Made by a program: the position numbers and the translations under genes. Source: Chloroflexota bacterium (GTDB lineage Bacteria > Chloroflexota > DTOL01 > JACQYG01). From it: DNA of 18,997 bases. Numbering within the stretch: position 1 is the first letter of the stretch; each line of letters opens with the position of its first letter. Shown here piece by piece: positions 1 through 6,606 of the stretch. The stretch covers positions 1-18,997 of the forward strand of contig JACQYG010000001.1 in NCBI GenBank assembly GCA_016208345.1, in the 5' to 3' direction. A model generated the notes under the pieces. It ran no database searches and was not told the origin of the DNA. It worked only from the letters and a program-made list of their open reading frames with translations.

Positions 1-218
1 CTCGTTGGTTCCACGATGGTACCGCCAGGCTTGAGCAGTCCCTTCTTCTCCGCATCCTCGATCATGGCCAGGGCGATCCGATCCTTGACCGAGCCAGCAG
101 GGTTGCAACTCTCTAGCTTTGCCAAAATGGTGGCTGATTCGGCCATGGGGAGGCGGTTAAGCCGGATCAAGGGAGTATTGCCAATTAGCTCCAGGACGTT
201 ATTGGCGACCTGTGGCAT
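1..218 (-). CDS. cysK: Cysteine synthase (O-acetylserine sulfhydrylase), N-terminal part, cut by window edge
   Basis: Makes L-cysteine from O-acetylserine and sulfide with pyridoxal phosphate, in the cytoplasm. Only the first 72 codons are in the window. They start [20 protein letters not shown] and continue to the PLP-lysine motif [19 protein letters not shown], the hallmark of fold-type II beta-substituting enzymes. The ATG at 218 is preceded by a purine-rich AAGGAT. The C-terminal part lies beyond position 1, so I cannot exclude a CBS-type enzyme with extra domains, but the N terminus is closer to CysK than to the CBS gene at 2791-4170. It lies 49 nt downstream of the YeiH-family transporter, which suggests a shared transcript. 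Its leader and first codons are nearly duplicated at about 4214-4292, just after the Rrf2 regulator. Confidence 0.88.
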   Translation of the reverse strand, partial: MPQVANNVLELIGNTPLIRLNRLPMAESATILAKLESCNPAGSVKDRIALAMIEDAEKKGLLKPGGTIVEPT

Positions 219-267
219 TGCTATCCTTATCCTAAAGAAGGCCATCCAGTGGCGTGTCACGCCACCG

Positions 268-1365
268 CTAAAGTGGGAAGATCACCCCAAAGATGATCGA
301 GGCTACGATCAGGGCCAGCACCGTGTTGAAGACCGTGGCGATCATGTAGACCCAGAGGGGCGCGCCACCCATCTTCTTGAATTCGGAGAAGTTCAACTCC
401 AGGCCGATGCAGACGAAGGCAAAGTTGAAGGCCCAGTTTTTAACATTGGCGATGCCGGCCATGGCATCACTTGAGAAGATGAGGCTCGCCCCCTTGGCAT
501 CCACCAGGGAGCCCATGATGGAGGCGATGATGAAGCCCAACACGAACTTGGGGAAGCGATCCCAGATGACCTTGGCGTTGGGTCGCTCCGCGCCCTTCTC
601 CACCATGGTGATAAAGTAGAGGGCCAAGATAAAGGCCACCAGGCCAATGAGCGCGTTCTGGGACATCTTGACGATGGAAGCGATTCCCTGGGCCTTTTGA
701 CTGTGGATCGTCCCTGCTCCCACCACGGCCGCCGTGGTGTCAATGTTGCCGCCGAACCAGGCGCCAGCGACGGTTGATGTCAAGCCCAGGGCATTGGCTA
801 TGGGTGGCATGATGATCATTAGTGGCAGAGCGGTAATGATCACCAAAGCGATGGTATAGGCCAACTCCTCCTTCTTGGCCAACACCGAGCCCGCCGCGGC
901 GATAGCCGCCGAGACGCCGCAGATAGAGATGGCCGTGCACATGACCGCCTTCAAGGTAGGCGCCAGCTTGAAGACGCCGGCCAGCCACCAGGTAAATAGG
1001 AAGACGCTGGTGACCATGACCAGGGCCTGGATCACACCGCCACCACCAGCTTTGACCACGGTGGTGATATTGATGCCCAGGCCCAGGAGCACCAGGCCAG
1101 CCTTCAAGAATAGCTCGGTGCGAATAGCCGGCTTGACGAAGTCTTTGGTCTTAGTCACGGTGAGAATGACGTTGCCGGCCAAGCCCAGTACCACTGCCCA
1201 AAGAGGATACTCCAGGGACTTGGCCAGGTCAGCCCAGAAGCCCTTCGCTGCCTTGCCCTGAGCCACCGCCCAGGCAGAACCTTGCCAGCTTAGCCAGGCG
1301 AGTACCAGGATGATCACCAATCCTACCAGCACGCCCAGCCAGTTGGTACCCTTTTTGGTCTCCAT
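268..1365 (-). CDS. YeiH-family putative sulfate exporter (UPF0324), 365 aa
   Basis: Integral membrane protein of the YeiH/UPF0324 family, often annotated as a putative sulfate exporter; the substrate is not firmly established for the family. Visible features are about ten hydrophobic segments, the family-like stretch [20 protein letters not shown] in the middle, [14 protein letters not shown], and the [14 protein letters not shown] segment before the last group of helices. The ATG at 1365 has a GGGGG-containing purine run about 12 nt upstream. The position between cystathionine/cysteine genes and cysK fits a role in exporting an oxidised or excess sulfur species during cysteine metabolism, which is inference from context. 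A 36-codon membrane ORF lies just upstream at 1500-1610 and may be a detached first helix of this transporter. Confidence 0.88.
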   Translation of the reverse strand: METKKGTNWLGVLVGLVIILVLAWLSWQGSAWAVAQGKAAKGFWADLAKSLEYPLWAVVLGLAGNVILTVTKTKDFVKPAIRTELFLKAGLVLLGLGINITTVVKAGGGGVIQALVMVTSVFLFTWWLAGVFKLAPTLKAVMCTAISICGVSAAIAAAGSVLAKKEELAYTIALVIITALPLMIIMPPIANALGLTSTVAGAWFGGNIDTTAAVVGAGTIHSQKAQGIASIVKMSQNALIGLVAFILALYFITMVEKGAERPNAKVIWDRFPKFVLGFIIASIMGSLVDAKGASLIFSSDAMAGIANVKNWAFNFAFVCIGLELNFSEFKKMGGAPLWVYMIATVFNTVLALIVASIIFGVIFPL

Positions 1366-1499
1366 AGATAGTGCCCCCTTATCCAGGCGCTGCGGGGTGA
1401 AGCAGGATAAACTTCCCTTATCTGCCAGCCCGGCGAGGCTGGTAGCTCCTTTCTTCCCCCCGAGCGTCCCCAGTTACCTCCTGCAAACTATAGGCCAGC
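1366..1499 (-). other. Leader region between the 36-aa ORF and the YeiH-family gene
   Basis: 134 nt without a gene. On the minus strand it holds a small hairpin (CCAGCC/GGCTGG, plus-strand about 1424-1442) but no U-run, so it does not look like a terminator. An imperfect GATAA/TTATC pair follows. I cannot recognise a known riboswitch in it. Confidence 0.35.
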
Positions 1500-1610
1500 C
1501 TACCAAGGGATGTTGATCAACCCCTTGGCTTTGCCCAGGAACCCCGCCCAGGCCAGAGCCATGAGCAGAAACCCCACGATCACCGCCCACCAGTCCTCAC
1601 CGATTTTCAT
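1500..1610 (-). CDS. Small membrane peptide, 36 aa, upstream of YeiH-family transporter
   Basis: Unannotated-size ORF with strong translation signals: AAGGAG seven nucleotides before the ATG at 1610, ending at TAG 1500-1502. The peptide starts MKIGEDWWAVIVGFLLMALA and ends KGLINIPW. It has a short acidic/aromatic head (EDWW), one hydrophobic helix at about residues 9-26, and a basic tail, so it should be a single-pass membrane protein. I recall an EDWW-AV motif at the N terminus of longer YeiH-family proteins, so it may be the separated first helix of the downstream transporter or an accessory subunit; this is inference. It follows the gamma-lyase gene by 48 nt. Confidence 0.7.
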   Translation of the reverse strand: MKIGEDWWAVIVGFLLMALAWAGFLGKAKGLINIPW

Positions 1611-1658
1611 GGCATTCTCCTTGTACACTATAGTCGGCTGGTGCTGACTGAAGAATTC

Positions 1659-2801
1659 CTAGAGAGATGATAACGCATTTTTGAGGTCGTTTTTGAGGTC
1701 GATTTTATTTTCAATACCTACCGAAAGCCGTACAAGGTTATCTTTTATACCGCGCTTCATCCTTTCATCGTATGGTAAAGAACCATGGGTCATTCTTGCA
1801 GGGTGACAAACCAGTGATTCAACCCCACCCAGACTTTCAGCTAACAAAAACAATTTGAGTCCAGAAATAAACTTTTCCACTGCCGGGAAACCGCCTTTTA
1901 ATTCTATACTGATCATTCCACCAAAGCCATCCATCTGCCTTTTGGCAAGCTCATACTGCTCATAAGTTTTCAAGCCTGGATAATAAACCCGCTCAATCAT
2001 GGAATGTCTGGAAAGATAATCCGCTAAATACAAGGCATTTTTTTCATGCTCTTTCATTCTTAGGGCCAGTGTTTTTATCCCCCTTAAAACAAGCCAGCAG
2101 TCCCAGGGACCAGGAACTGCACCAGCCGCATTCTGATAAAACTTCAAATCTTCATAGAGTTTTACATCCGAAGTGACAATTGCTCCACCTATTATGTCGC
2201 TGTGCCCGGCAAGATACTTAGTAGTGCTGTGTACTACAATGTCGGCACCCAGTAAAAGCGGTTTCTGGAAATACGGACTGGCAAATGTGTTATCAACAGC
2301 AAGAAGAATGTTTTTTTCATGGGCTATTTCAGAAAGTTTTTTGATATCTACAATTTTTAAGAGCGGGTTTGTTGGCGTTTCAGTCCAGATAAGTTTTGTG
2401 TCTTTCTGTATAGCATTCTCAAAAGAGTCAATATTGTCAATATCTGCATAACTTGTCTTAATACCCCATTTTGTAAATACCTTTTCTAGTAAGCGGTATG
2501 TGCCGCCGTAAATATCGTCACCTGCTATTATATGGTCTCCTTTTTGAAGAAGGCTGAAAACGGCAGTGGTGGCGGCGACCCCTGAAGCGAAGGCCAGACC
2601 ATACTTCCCTTCTTCAAGCGAAGCTATCGCCACTTCCAATGCTTTGCGGGTCGGGTTATCTGTGCGTGAATATTCATAACCTCTATGCCTGCCGACGGCC
2701 TCCTGCTGGTATGTCGATGTTTGATAAACAGGCACAACAATCGCCCCTGTCGGAGCGTCGGGCTGCTGCCCATCGTGAATGGCCCTGGTTTCAAATTTCA
2801 A
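1659..2801 (-). CDS. mccB: Cystathionine gamma-lyase / gamma-synthase family PLP enzyme, 380 aa
   Basis: Cys/Met-metabolism PLP enzyme (fold type I). With a CBS immediately upstream, the likely reaction is cleavage of cystathionine to cysteine, 2-oxobutyrate and ammonia, the second step of reverse transsulfuration. It shows GYEYSRTDNPTR at residues 41-52, the substrate/PLP loop FASGVAATTAVF near 71, DNTFASPY near 170, and the Schiff-base lysine K195 in HSTTKYLAGHSD. The full 380 residues match the family length. The start is TTG at 2801 behind a GGGGGGAA Shine-Dalgarno. It overlaps the CBS stop by 11 nt, so the two are translationally coupled. Base composition is clearly more AT-rich than the neighbouring ccm and yeiH genes, suggesting transfer together with CBS. 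MetB (gamma-synthase) cannot be excluded from sequence alone. Confidence 0.9.
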   Translation of the reverse strand: MKFETRAIHDGQQPDAPTGAIVVPVYQTSTYQQEAVGRHRGYEYSRTDNPTRKALEVAIASLEEGKYGLAFASGVAATTAVFSLLQKGDHIIAGDDIYGGTYRLLEKVFTKWGIKTSYADIDNIDSFENAIQKDTKLIWTETPTNPLLKIVDIKKLSEIAHEKNILLAVDNTFASPYFQKPLLLGADIVVHSTTKYLAGHSDIIGGAIVTSDVKLYEDLKFYQNAAGAVPGPWDCWLVLRGIKTLALRMKEHEKNALYLADYLSRHSMIERVYYPGLKTYEQYELAKRQMDGFGGMISIELKGGFPAVEKFISGLKLFLLAESLGGVESLVCHPARMTHGSLPYDERMKRGIKDNLVRLSVGIENKIDLKNDLKNALSSL

Positions 2802-4170
2802 AAGATTCCCCCCTGCTCTGTGTTATCCAGTAATTCACCAAATCTGCTCTGGTAATTAATCCAACAGGCAAATCTTGCCTCTTGACGACAATACCTGTTG
2901 CCCCTGACAAAAGCACCCGGTATGCCTCTGCTATATCCGTGTTTTCGTCTAGAATAGGCGGAGGTTTTCCCATAACCGCAGAAATCTCCTGCTCATCAAA
3001 TTTTATTCCATCATGCAGAAGTTGCATCAGAGAAGCCTCATTCAAACTACCAACAACTTTGTTATTGTCAATAACCGGCAGTTGTGAAATGTTATAATCC
3101 TGCGTCAGGCCGATCGCTTTAATGAGCGTATCCTTAGGAGAAACAGCGACGAGGGGCGGGAGACCTTTCTTTTCCGTAAGTATATCCTTTATTTTTACTG
3201 CGCTGGCTTGCTTGCCTGCCCAGAAACCATTTTCTTGCATCCATTGATCTGAGAATATCTTATTGATGTAATTTCGGCCTGTATCGGGCAGGAGGACAAC
3301 GATGTATCTGGGCTCTTCCAAACGTTGAGCATATTTTAACGCAGCGGCCAGAGCCGTCCCGGAAGAACCACCGGCCAGAAGTCCTTCTTCCCTGGCTAGA
3401 CGCCTGGCAGTGTTAAAGGACTCCTTATCGCTTACACGGATCATCTCATCGACCAGTTGACGATCAAATGTCTTGGGTATAAAATCTTCACCAATACCTT
3501 CCACCTTATAAGGTTTCGGGCTATCGCCGGAAAGTATTGAACCTTCCGGGTCCGCACCCACAACAACAATACCTGGATTTTTCTCTTTAAGATATTTTGC
3601 CGTCCCCGATATCGTTCCACCAGTGCCCATTGCGGCAACAAAGACCTCTACCTTGCCCCCAGAATCGTTCCATATCTCAGGACCAGTGGTTAAATAATGA
3701 ATCAGTGGATTGTTCGGGTTTTCAAACTGATTTGGCCGATAAGCGTTCGGTATTTCCCTGGCCAGCCTATCTGCTACCCCATTATAGCTTTCAGGTGAAT
3801 CTGGAGGCACGGATGTGGGTGTGATAATCACTTCAGCACCATAGGCCTTAAGCAGATTAATCTTATCCTGGCTCATCTTATCAGGCATGACAAATATGCA
3901 TCGGTATCCTTTGATCGCCGCAACCAGGGCAAGCCCCACACCGGTATTGCCTGCCGTTGCTTCGATGATTGTACTATTCGGCGAGAGCCGTCCATCTTTT
4001 TCGGCGGCTTCAATCATGGCAAGCCCTATCCTGTCTTTTACACTCCCACACGGATTAAGGAATTCAGGCTTGACAAATATTTTTGATCTAACATCTTTAG
4101 TTATATTATTGAGCCTAACAAGCGGTGTTTTCCCGATTGCTTCAAGAATGTTTTGAAATTCGCGACTCAT
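2791..4170 (-). CDS. cbs: Cystathionine beta-synthase with C-terminal CBS-domain pair, 459 aa
   Basis: PLP-dependent synthase that condenses serine (or an activated serine) with homocysteine to cystathionine in the cytoplasm. The catalytic fold-type II domain spans about residues 1-320. It has K45 in NPCGSVKDR as the Schiff-base lysine, the ATAGNTG substrate loop at 71-77 and the phosphate-binding GTGGT at 182-186. A pair of CBS (Bateman) motifs follows at about 328-455, with NISQLPVIDNNKVVG and a second repeat ending VGLITRADLVNYW. This layout resembles eukaryotic and bacterial CBS rather than CysK, although no N-terminal heme region is present. The ATG at 4170 has GGAGG eight nt upstream. 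It ends in TGA overlapping the gamma-lyase start. It is AT-richer than its surroundings, like its partner. Confidence 0.93.
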   Translation of the reverse strand: MSREFQNILEAIGKTPLVRLNNITKDVRSKIFVKPEFLNPCGSVKDRIGLAMIEAAEKDGRLSPNSTIIEATAGNTGVGLALVAAIKGYRCIFVMPDKMSQDKINLLKAYGAEVIITPTSVPPDSPESYNGVADRLAREIPNAYRPNQFENPNNPLIHYLTTGPEIWNDSGGKVEVFVAAMGTGGTISGTAKYLKEKNPGIVVVGADPEGSILSGDSPKPYKVEGIGEDFIPKTFDRQLVDEMIRVSDKESFNTARRLAREEGLLAGGSSGTALAAALKYAQRLEEPRYIVVLLPDTGRNYINKIFSDQWMQENGFWAGKQASAVKIKDILTEKKGLPPLVAVSPKDTLIKAIGLTQDYNISQLPVIDNNKVVGSLNEASLMQLLHDGIKFDEQEISAVMGKPPPILDENTDIAEAYRVLLSGATGIVVKRQDLPVGLITRADLVNYWITQSRGESFEI

Positions 4171-4213
4171 CTACGGCACCTCCAAGATTTATTTCTCGCA
4201 CAACATGCTTTTC

Positions 4214-4292
4214 TTAAGCCTTTGTGCCATCGGCAGGGAATATATTGGCGATCTGTGGCATCGTTATCTCTTTATAGAGAAGGCCATCCGGG
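4214..4292 (-). pseudogene. Remnant of a second cysK leader and start (15-codon stub)
   Basis: The minus strand from about 4292 to 4244 closely matches the leader and first codons of the cysK at 1-218. It shares GGATGGCCTTCT, a purine-rich ribosome site, then ATG CCA CAG and codons for MPQIAN (MPQVAN in cysK). After the sixth codon the match stops and the frame runs into TAA at 4214-4216, giving only 15 residues. The homologous leader lies directly after the Rrf2 gene. It is best read as the truncated 5' end of a lost cysK copy, cut where the AT-rich cbs/mccB pair begins. A short leader peptide is the alternative. Confidence 0.6.
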
Positions 4293-4298
4293 GATGAC

Positions 4299-4736
4299 CT
4301 AGATGTAATACATCGCTCTCGCTTCCCGAGCCCGTTGGCGTTGCACCAGGTCCTCCAGGGTGGTAGAGGTGAGGACCTCATGAGTCGCCTCCTCGATCTT
4401 CTGCCAGACCTCCCGCAGGACGCAGGCGCTGGTCAGGTGGCAGTAGCCCTGGTCGGTCACACAACTTACCGGCGCGGTAGAGCCCTCCAAGGCGGTGACA
4501 ATCTCGCTGAGCGTGATCTGCGCTGGGGGTTTGGCCAGAGAGTGCCCACCTTGAGGCCCCCGGGCACTCCTGACGAGCCTGGCCTTGCCCAGGGTGGTCA
4601 GCAATTGATCGAGATACGATTCGGGGATGCCCTGGCCTGTGGCAATCTCCTGGCTGGGCACCAGCCCCTCCCCATAGCGTCGCGCCAGTTCGAGCATGGC
4701 CCGCAGGCCATAGTCTCCCTTGGTAGAAATCTTCAT
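4299..4736 (-). CDS. Rrf2-family transcriptional regulator, IscR-like cysteines, 145 aa
   Basis: Winged-helix DNA-binding repressor/activator of the Rrf2 family (IscR, CymR, NsrR). The N terminus MKISTKGDYGLRAMLELA is the family signature; the recognition region includes IPESYLDQLLTTLGKARLVRS, and the wing carries RGPQGGHSLAK. Three cysteines, C92, C99 and C105, have spacing C-x6-C-x5-C, very close to the [2Fe-2S] ligands of IscR (C92, C98, C104), so an Fe-S cofactor is likely. CymR, the cysteine regulator, lacks such ligands. The position ahead of the cysteine genes suggests control of sulfur assimilation or Fe-S supply. The ATG at 4736 has GAGGAAGG just upstream and a strong promoter at 4783-4812, from which it may autoregulate. 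Confidence 0.92.
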   Translation of the reverse strand: MKISTKGDYGLRAMLELARRYGEGLVPSQEIATGQGIPESYLDQLLTTLGKARLVRSARGPQGGHSLAKPPAQITLSEIVTALEGSTAPVSCVTDQGYCHLTSACVLREVWQKIEEATHEVLTSTTLEDLVQRQRAREARAMYYI

Positions 4737-4782
4737 CCCCTTCCTCTAATTGTCCAGTAAATCACTTTATATTCTGGTTAAT

Positions 4783-4812
4783 ATTCTAACATAAAATGGA
4801 CGGCCTTGTCAA
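4783..4812 (-). promoter_or_regulatory. Sigma-70-type promoter of the Rrf2 gene
   Basis: On the minus strand a perfect -35 TTGACA (4807-4812) and a -10 TAGAAT (4783-4788) are separated by 18 bp, about 50 nt upstream of the Rrf2 start codon. Overlapping and downstream of the -10 there is a direct repeat of AGAATAT and an inverted ACCAG/CTGG pair, a plausible place for autoregulation by the Rrf2 protein. The sequence is locally AT-rich, as expected for a promoter. Confidence 0.7.
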
Positions 4813-4948
4813 GATGGATAGGGTGCACAGACGATTCAAGATTCGGTCTATCGCAAATTGCTCCCGCTGCAATGCCCAATCCAGCGGATTAGCGGCGGAT
4901 CGGTCAGATCCACCGCGAGCATTCGTGAACTACTGAGATTAGCATAAA
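4813..4948. other. Intergenic region between the ccm terminator and the Rrf2 promoter
   Basis: No ORF with a convincing start. It holds two very short inverted pairs (AATCC/GGATT and GGATC/GATCC around 4878-4910). I see no recognisable RNA gene and regard it as spacer, possibly decayed repeat. Confidence 0.4.
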
Positions 4949-4976
4949 GCCACCCTCTACGTTTGTAGAGAGTGGC
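4949..4976 (-). terminator. Hairpin terminator at the end of the ccm array
   Basis: On the minus strand GCCACTCTCTAC and GTAGAGGGTGGC form a 12-bp stem (one G-U pair) with loop AAAC, followed by TTTATGCT. It sits about 40 nt after the ccmD stop and before the Rrf2 promoter, the right place for the end of the transcript. The U-run is short, so termination may be partial. Confidence 0.65.
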
Positions 4977-5017
4977 CTTCTCACATCTGCCTTCTTGATC
5001 CTAAAGGCGCCGGTAAG

Positions 5018-5152
5018 CTACTCTTGTGCCTGCTTGAGAGCCTCGATTTCGTCCCGCAGGGCCTCCAGCCGCCGGCCGATGCTCCAGGTATAGCCAAAGA
5101 GCACGAGCCAGATCAGGCCATAAGCAGTAAAGAGGTAAATCCCGTTCTGCAT
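5018..5152 (-). CDS. ccmD: CcmD-like small membrane protein, 44 aa
   Basis: Small single-pass protein that in System I holds the CcmABC heme-transfer complex together with CcmE. The chosen start is the ATG at 5152, placed behind GGAGG, rather than the longer frame from 5224, whose extra residues look non-coding. The peptide begins MQNGIYLFTAYGLIWLVLFG, has one helix at about residues 5-23, and then a charged coiled-coil-like tail RRLEALRDEIEALKQ, the usual CcmD layout. It is the last gene before the hairpin at 4949-4976. It is too short for proof by homology, but position and shape agree. Confidence 0.8.
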   Translation of the reverse strand: MQNGIYLFTAYGLIWLVLFGYTWSIGRRLEALRDEIEALKQAQE

Positions 5153-5218
5153 CTTTTTCCTCCAGGTTAATTCCTCATGTACTTCGCGCACAACGAAGGA
5201 TGAAGACAACGCCCAGCG

Positions 5219-5239
5219 GGACAAGTTGGCAACTTGTCC
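5219..5239. repeat. Palindromic repeat at the ccmC 3' end
   Basis: GGACAAGTTG and CAACTTGTCC form a 10-bp perfect inverted repeat around a single central base. It directly overlaps the end of the ccmC stop codon. It is one of several different short palindromes placed at gene ends in this window. Confidence 0.75.
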
Positions 5240-5856
5240 TACATGCTATTTTTCCAACCCTGGTCCCAAGCCCGCTGCGCCTTGAGGCTTGCCACTTGTG
5301 ACCGAAGAGTCTCCAAGCTCACCCGTAAAGCTAGCAGGTAGAAGAAGACCAGAGTCATAGCTACCATGCCCACGATGAAGGCGACCAGCATGGGCGGCGC
5401 CAGGCCAATCCTCCCCGGCTCGAAGAGCACCGGGTGGATGGTACGCCACCAGCGAATCGCCATGAAGACAATGGGCACATCAGCGAATCCGGCGATGCCG
5501 AAGACGGCAGCAAAGCGCGCCCGCCGGTCGGGGTCGTCCAGGCTGTTGCGCAGCATCAGATAGGCCACGTAGATCAGCCAGAGTACCAGGGTGGTGGTCA
5601 GGCGAGGGTCCCAGGTCCACCAGGTGCCCCAGATGGGTTTAGCCCAGATAGAGCCGGTGATCAGTCCCAGGGAGCAGAAGACCACGCCGATCTCCGCCGA
5701 GCTGTGGGCCAGGATGTCCCAGCGAAGTTCTCGTTTCTAGAATATGCGCTGCACGATCCCCATCTGCCGCTCCGTGGGCACCCAGACGAGGATGAGATAG
5801 ATGGAGAAGAGTACAGCAATCAGAGCCACTCCGCCCAGCAATTTGATTCCTCTCAT
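5239..5856 (-). pseudogene. ccmC: CcmC heme-delivery membrane protein, interrupted by in-frame UAG and missing an internal segment
   Basis: CcmC binds heme with its WWD loop and loads it onto CcmE. From the ATG at 5856 the frame reads MRGIKLLGG, a first helix, then PTERQMGIVQRIF and a TAG at 5737-5739. It resumes in the same frame with KRELRWDILAHSSAEIGVVF and continues through WGTWWTWDPRLTTTLVLW (WWD motif), DVPIVF and WWRTIHP (second conserved His) to the end. In the family, QRIF is followed by YFHVPxAW and a whole helix of roughly 27 residues before the K/R-rich linker. That block, with the first conserved His, is absent. The TA of the tyrosine codon joined to a G explains the UAG. A deletion of a multiple of three is the simplest reading; an assembly error is possible. 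Re-initiation at GTG 5685 would give only a C-terminal piece. Confidence 0.8.
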
Positions 5857-5867
5857 CCGTATCTTGT

Positions 5868-6596
5868 TTACTCCCCTATTACATACTCAAAGACCAGCAG
5901 GCCAATCACCAGATAGATCACGTCAAAGGTTGCCAGCAGTTGTAGCCAATTGGCTGCATCGGCCAGGTTGCCGGCCAGGGCTGCTCCGCTGGCCTTCACC
6001 GCCCCGATCAACACTGGCGACAGCACTGGAAAGAGCAAGATGGGGAGCAGCACCTCCCGCGCCCGCGTGTTCACCGACATAGCGGCGAAGAGTGTCCCCA
6101 CTGCTGCGAAGCCAACCGTTCCCAGGACCACCACCGGCAGCAGAGGAAGGATAAGGATAGGCAGATTAAAAAAGACCGAGAAGAGGGGGAGCGTCACCAC
6201 TTCCATGGCCGCCATGAAGATGACAGCGGAGAGCATTTTGCCCAGGTAAAGGACATTTCGGTCAACAGGGCAGAGGAGCAGCCCCTCCAGGCAGCCCCGA
6301 TCCTTCTCCAGCACGAAGCAGCGGTTCAGCCCCAGCACGCCAGCGAAGGTGATGGCCACCCACAATGCCCCTGGGGCGATGGCCGCCACGCTCTCCACCC
6401 GTAGCTCAAAAGCAAAGTTGAAGATCACCAAGGAGAGGACGGCGAAGACGAACATGGCCGTGAAGATCTCCTTGGTGCGCACCTCGGCGGCGATGTCTTT
6501 GCGGACAATGGCGATGATTTGGCCGATGGCAGATGGCGAGTAGCAAATGGCGGATGGCCAATGGCTGATAGCAGATGACTGATGGCCAACGGCCAA
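5868..6596 (-). CDS. ccmB: CcmB heme-exporter permease subunit, start uncertain
   Basis: Membrane subunit of the CcmAB ABC transporter that releases heme-loaded CcmE. Homology starts at QIIAIVRKDIAAEVRTKE (about 6521) and covers six hydrophobic segments, with FVLEKDRGCLEGLLLCPVDR, LGKMLSA, the glycine-rich middle and LLPILLFPVLSP, for about 218 residues, the normal CcmB length. No ATG or GTG lies at the expected place, because eleven heptamer repeats occupy 6522-6598. The nearest in-frame start outside or at the edge of the repeat is TTG at 6596, which would put about 25 repeat-encoded residues on the N terminus; the open frame runs back to 6680 inside ccmA. It follows ccmA and precedes ccmC by 11 nt. 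Confidence 0.88.
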   Translation of the reverse strand: MAVGHQSSAISHWPSAICYSPSAIGQIIAIVRKDIAAEVRTKEIFTAMFVFAVLSLVIFNFAFELRVESVAAIAPGALWVAITFAGVLGLNRCFVLEKDRGCLEGLLLCPVDRNVLYLGKMLSAVIFMAAMEVVTLPLFSVFFNLPILILPLLPVVVLGTVGFAAVGTLFAAMSVNTRAREVLLPILLFPVLSPVLIGAVKASGAALAGNLADAANWLQLLATFDVIYLVIGLLVFEYVIGE

Positions 6597-6598
6597 TG
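6522..6598 (-). repeat. Eleven degenerate heptamers (consensus CATYNGC) at the 5' end of ccmB
   Basis: Read on the minus strand from 6598 the sequence divides into exact seven-base steps: CATTGGC, CGTTGGC, CATCAGT, CATCTGC, TATCAGC, CATTGGC, CATCCGC, CATTTGC, TACTCGC, CATCTGC, CATCGGC. The 77-bp array ends at the first conserved CcmB codon and begins 8 nt after the ccmA stop. Seven is not a multiple of three, so unit gain or loss would shift any translated frame. Confidence 0.85.
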
Positions 6599-6606
6599 GT
6601 TCCGCG

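Noticed and set aside
1424..1442. Small hairpin upstream of the YeiH-family gene as a riboswitch.
   Set aside because: A single 6-bp stem without any conserved motif I can recognise.
16..1516. Plus-strand open frames opposite cysK and the YeiH-family gene.
   Set aside because: They have no recognisable domains and lie opposite clear coding sequence; the same holds for the other plus-strand frames in the window.
5737..5739. In-frame TAG of ccmC as a pyrrolysine codon.
   Set aside because: The family block that should follow is missing, so a deletion explains the TAG; TAG also ends other genes here (lgt, mccB, YHS).
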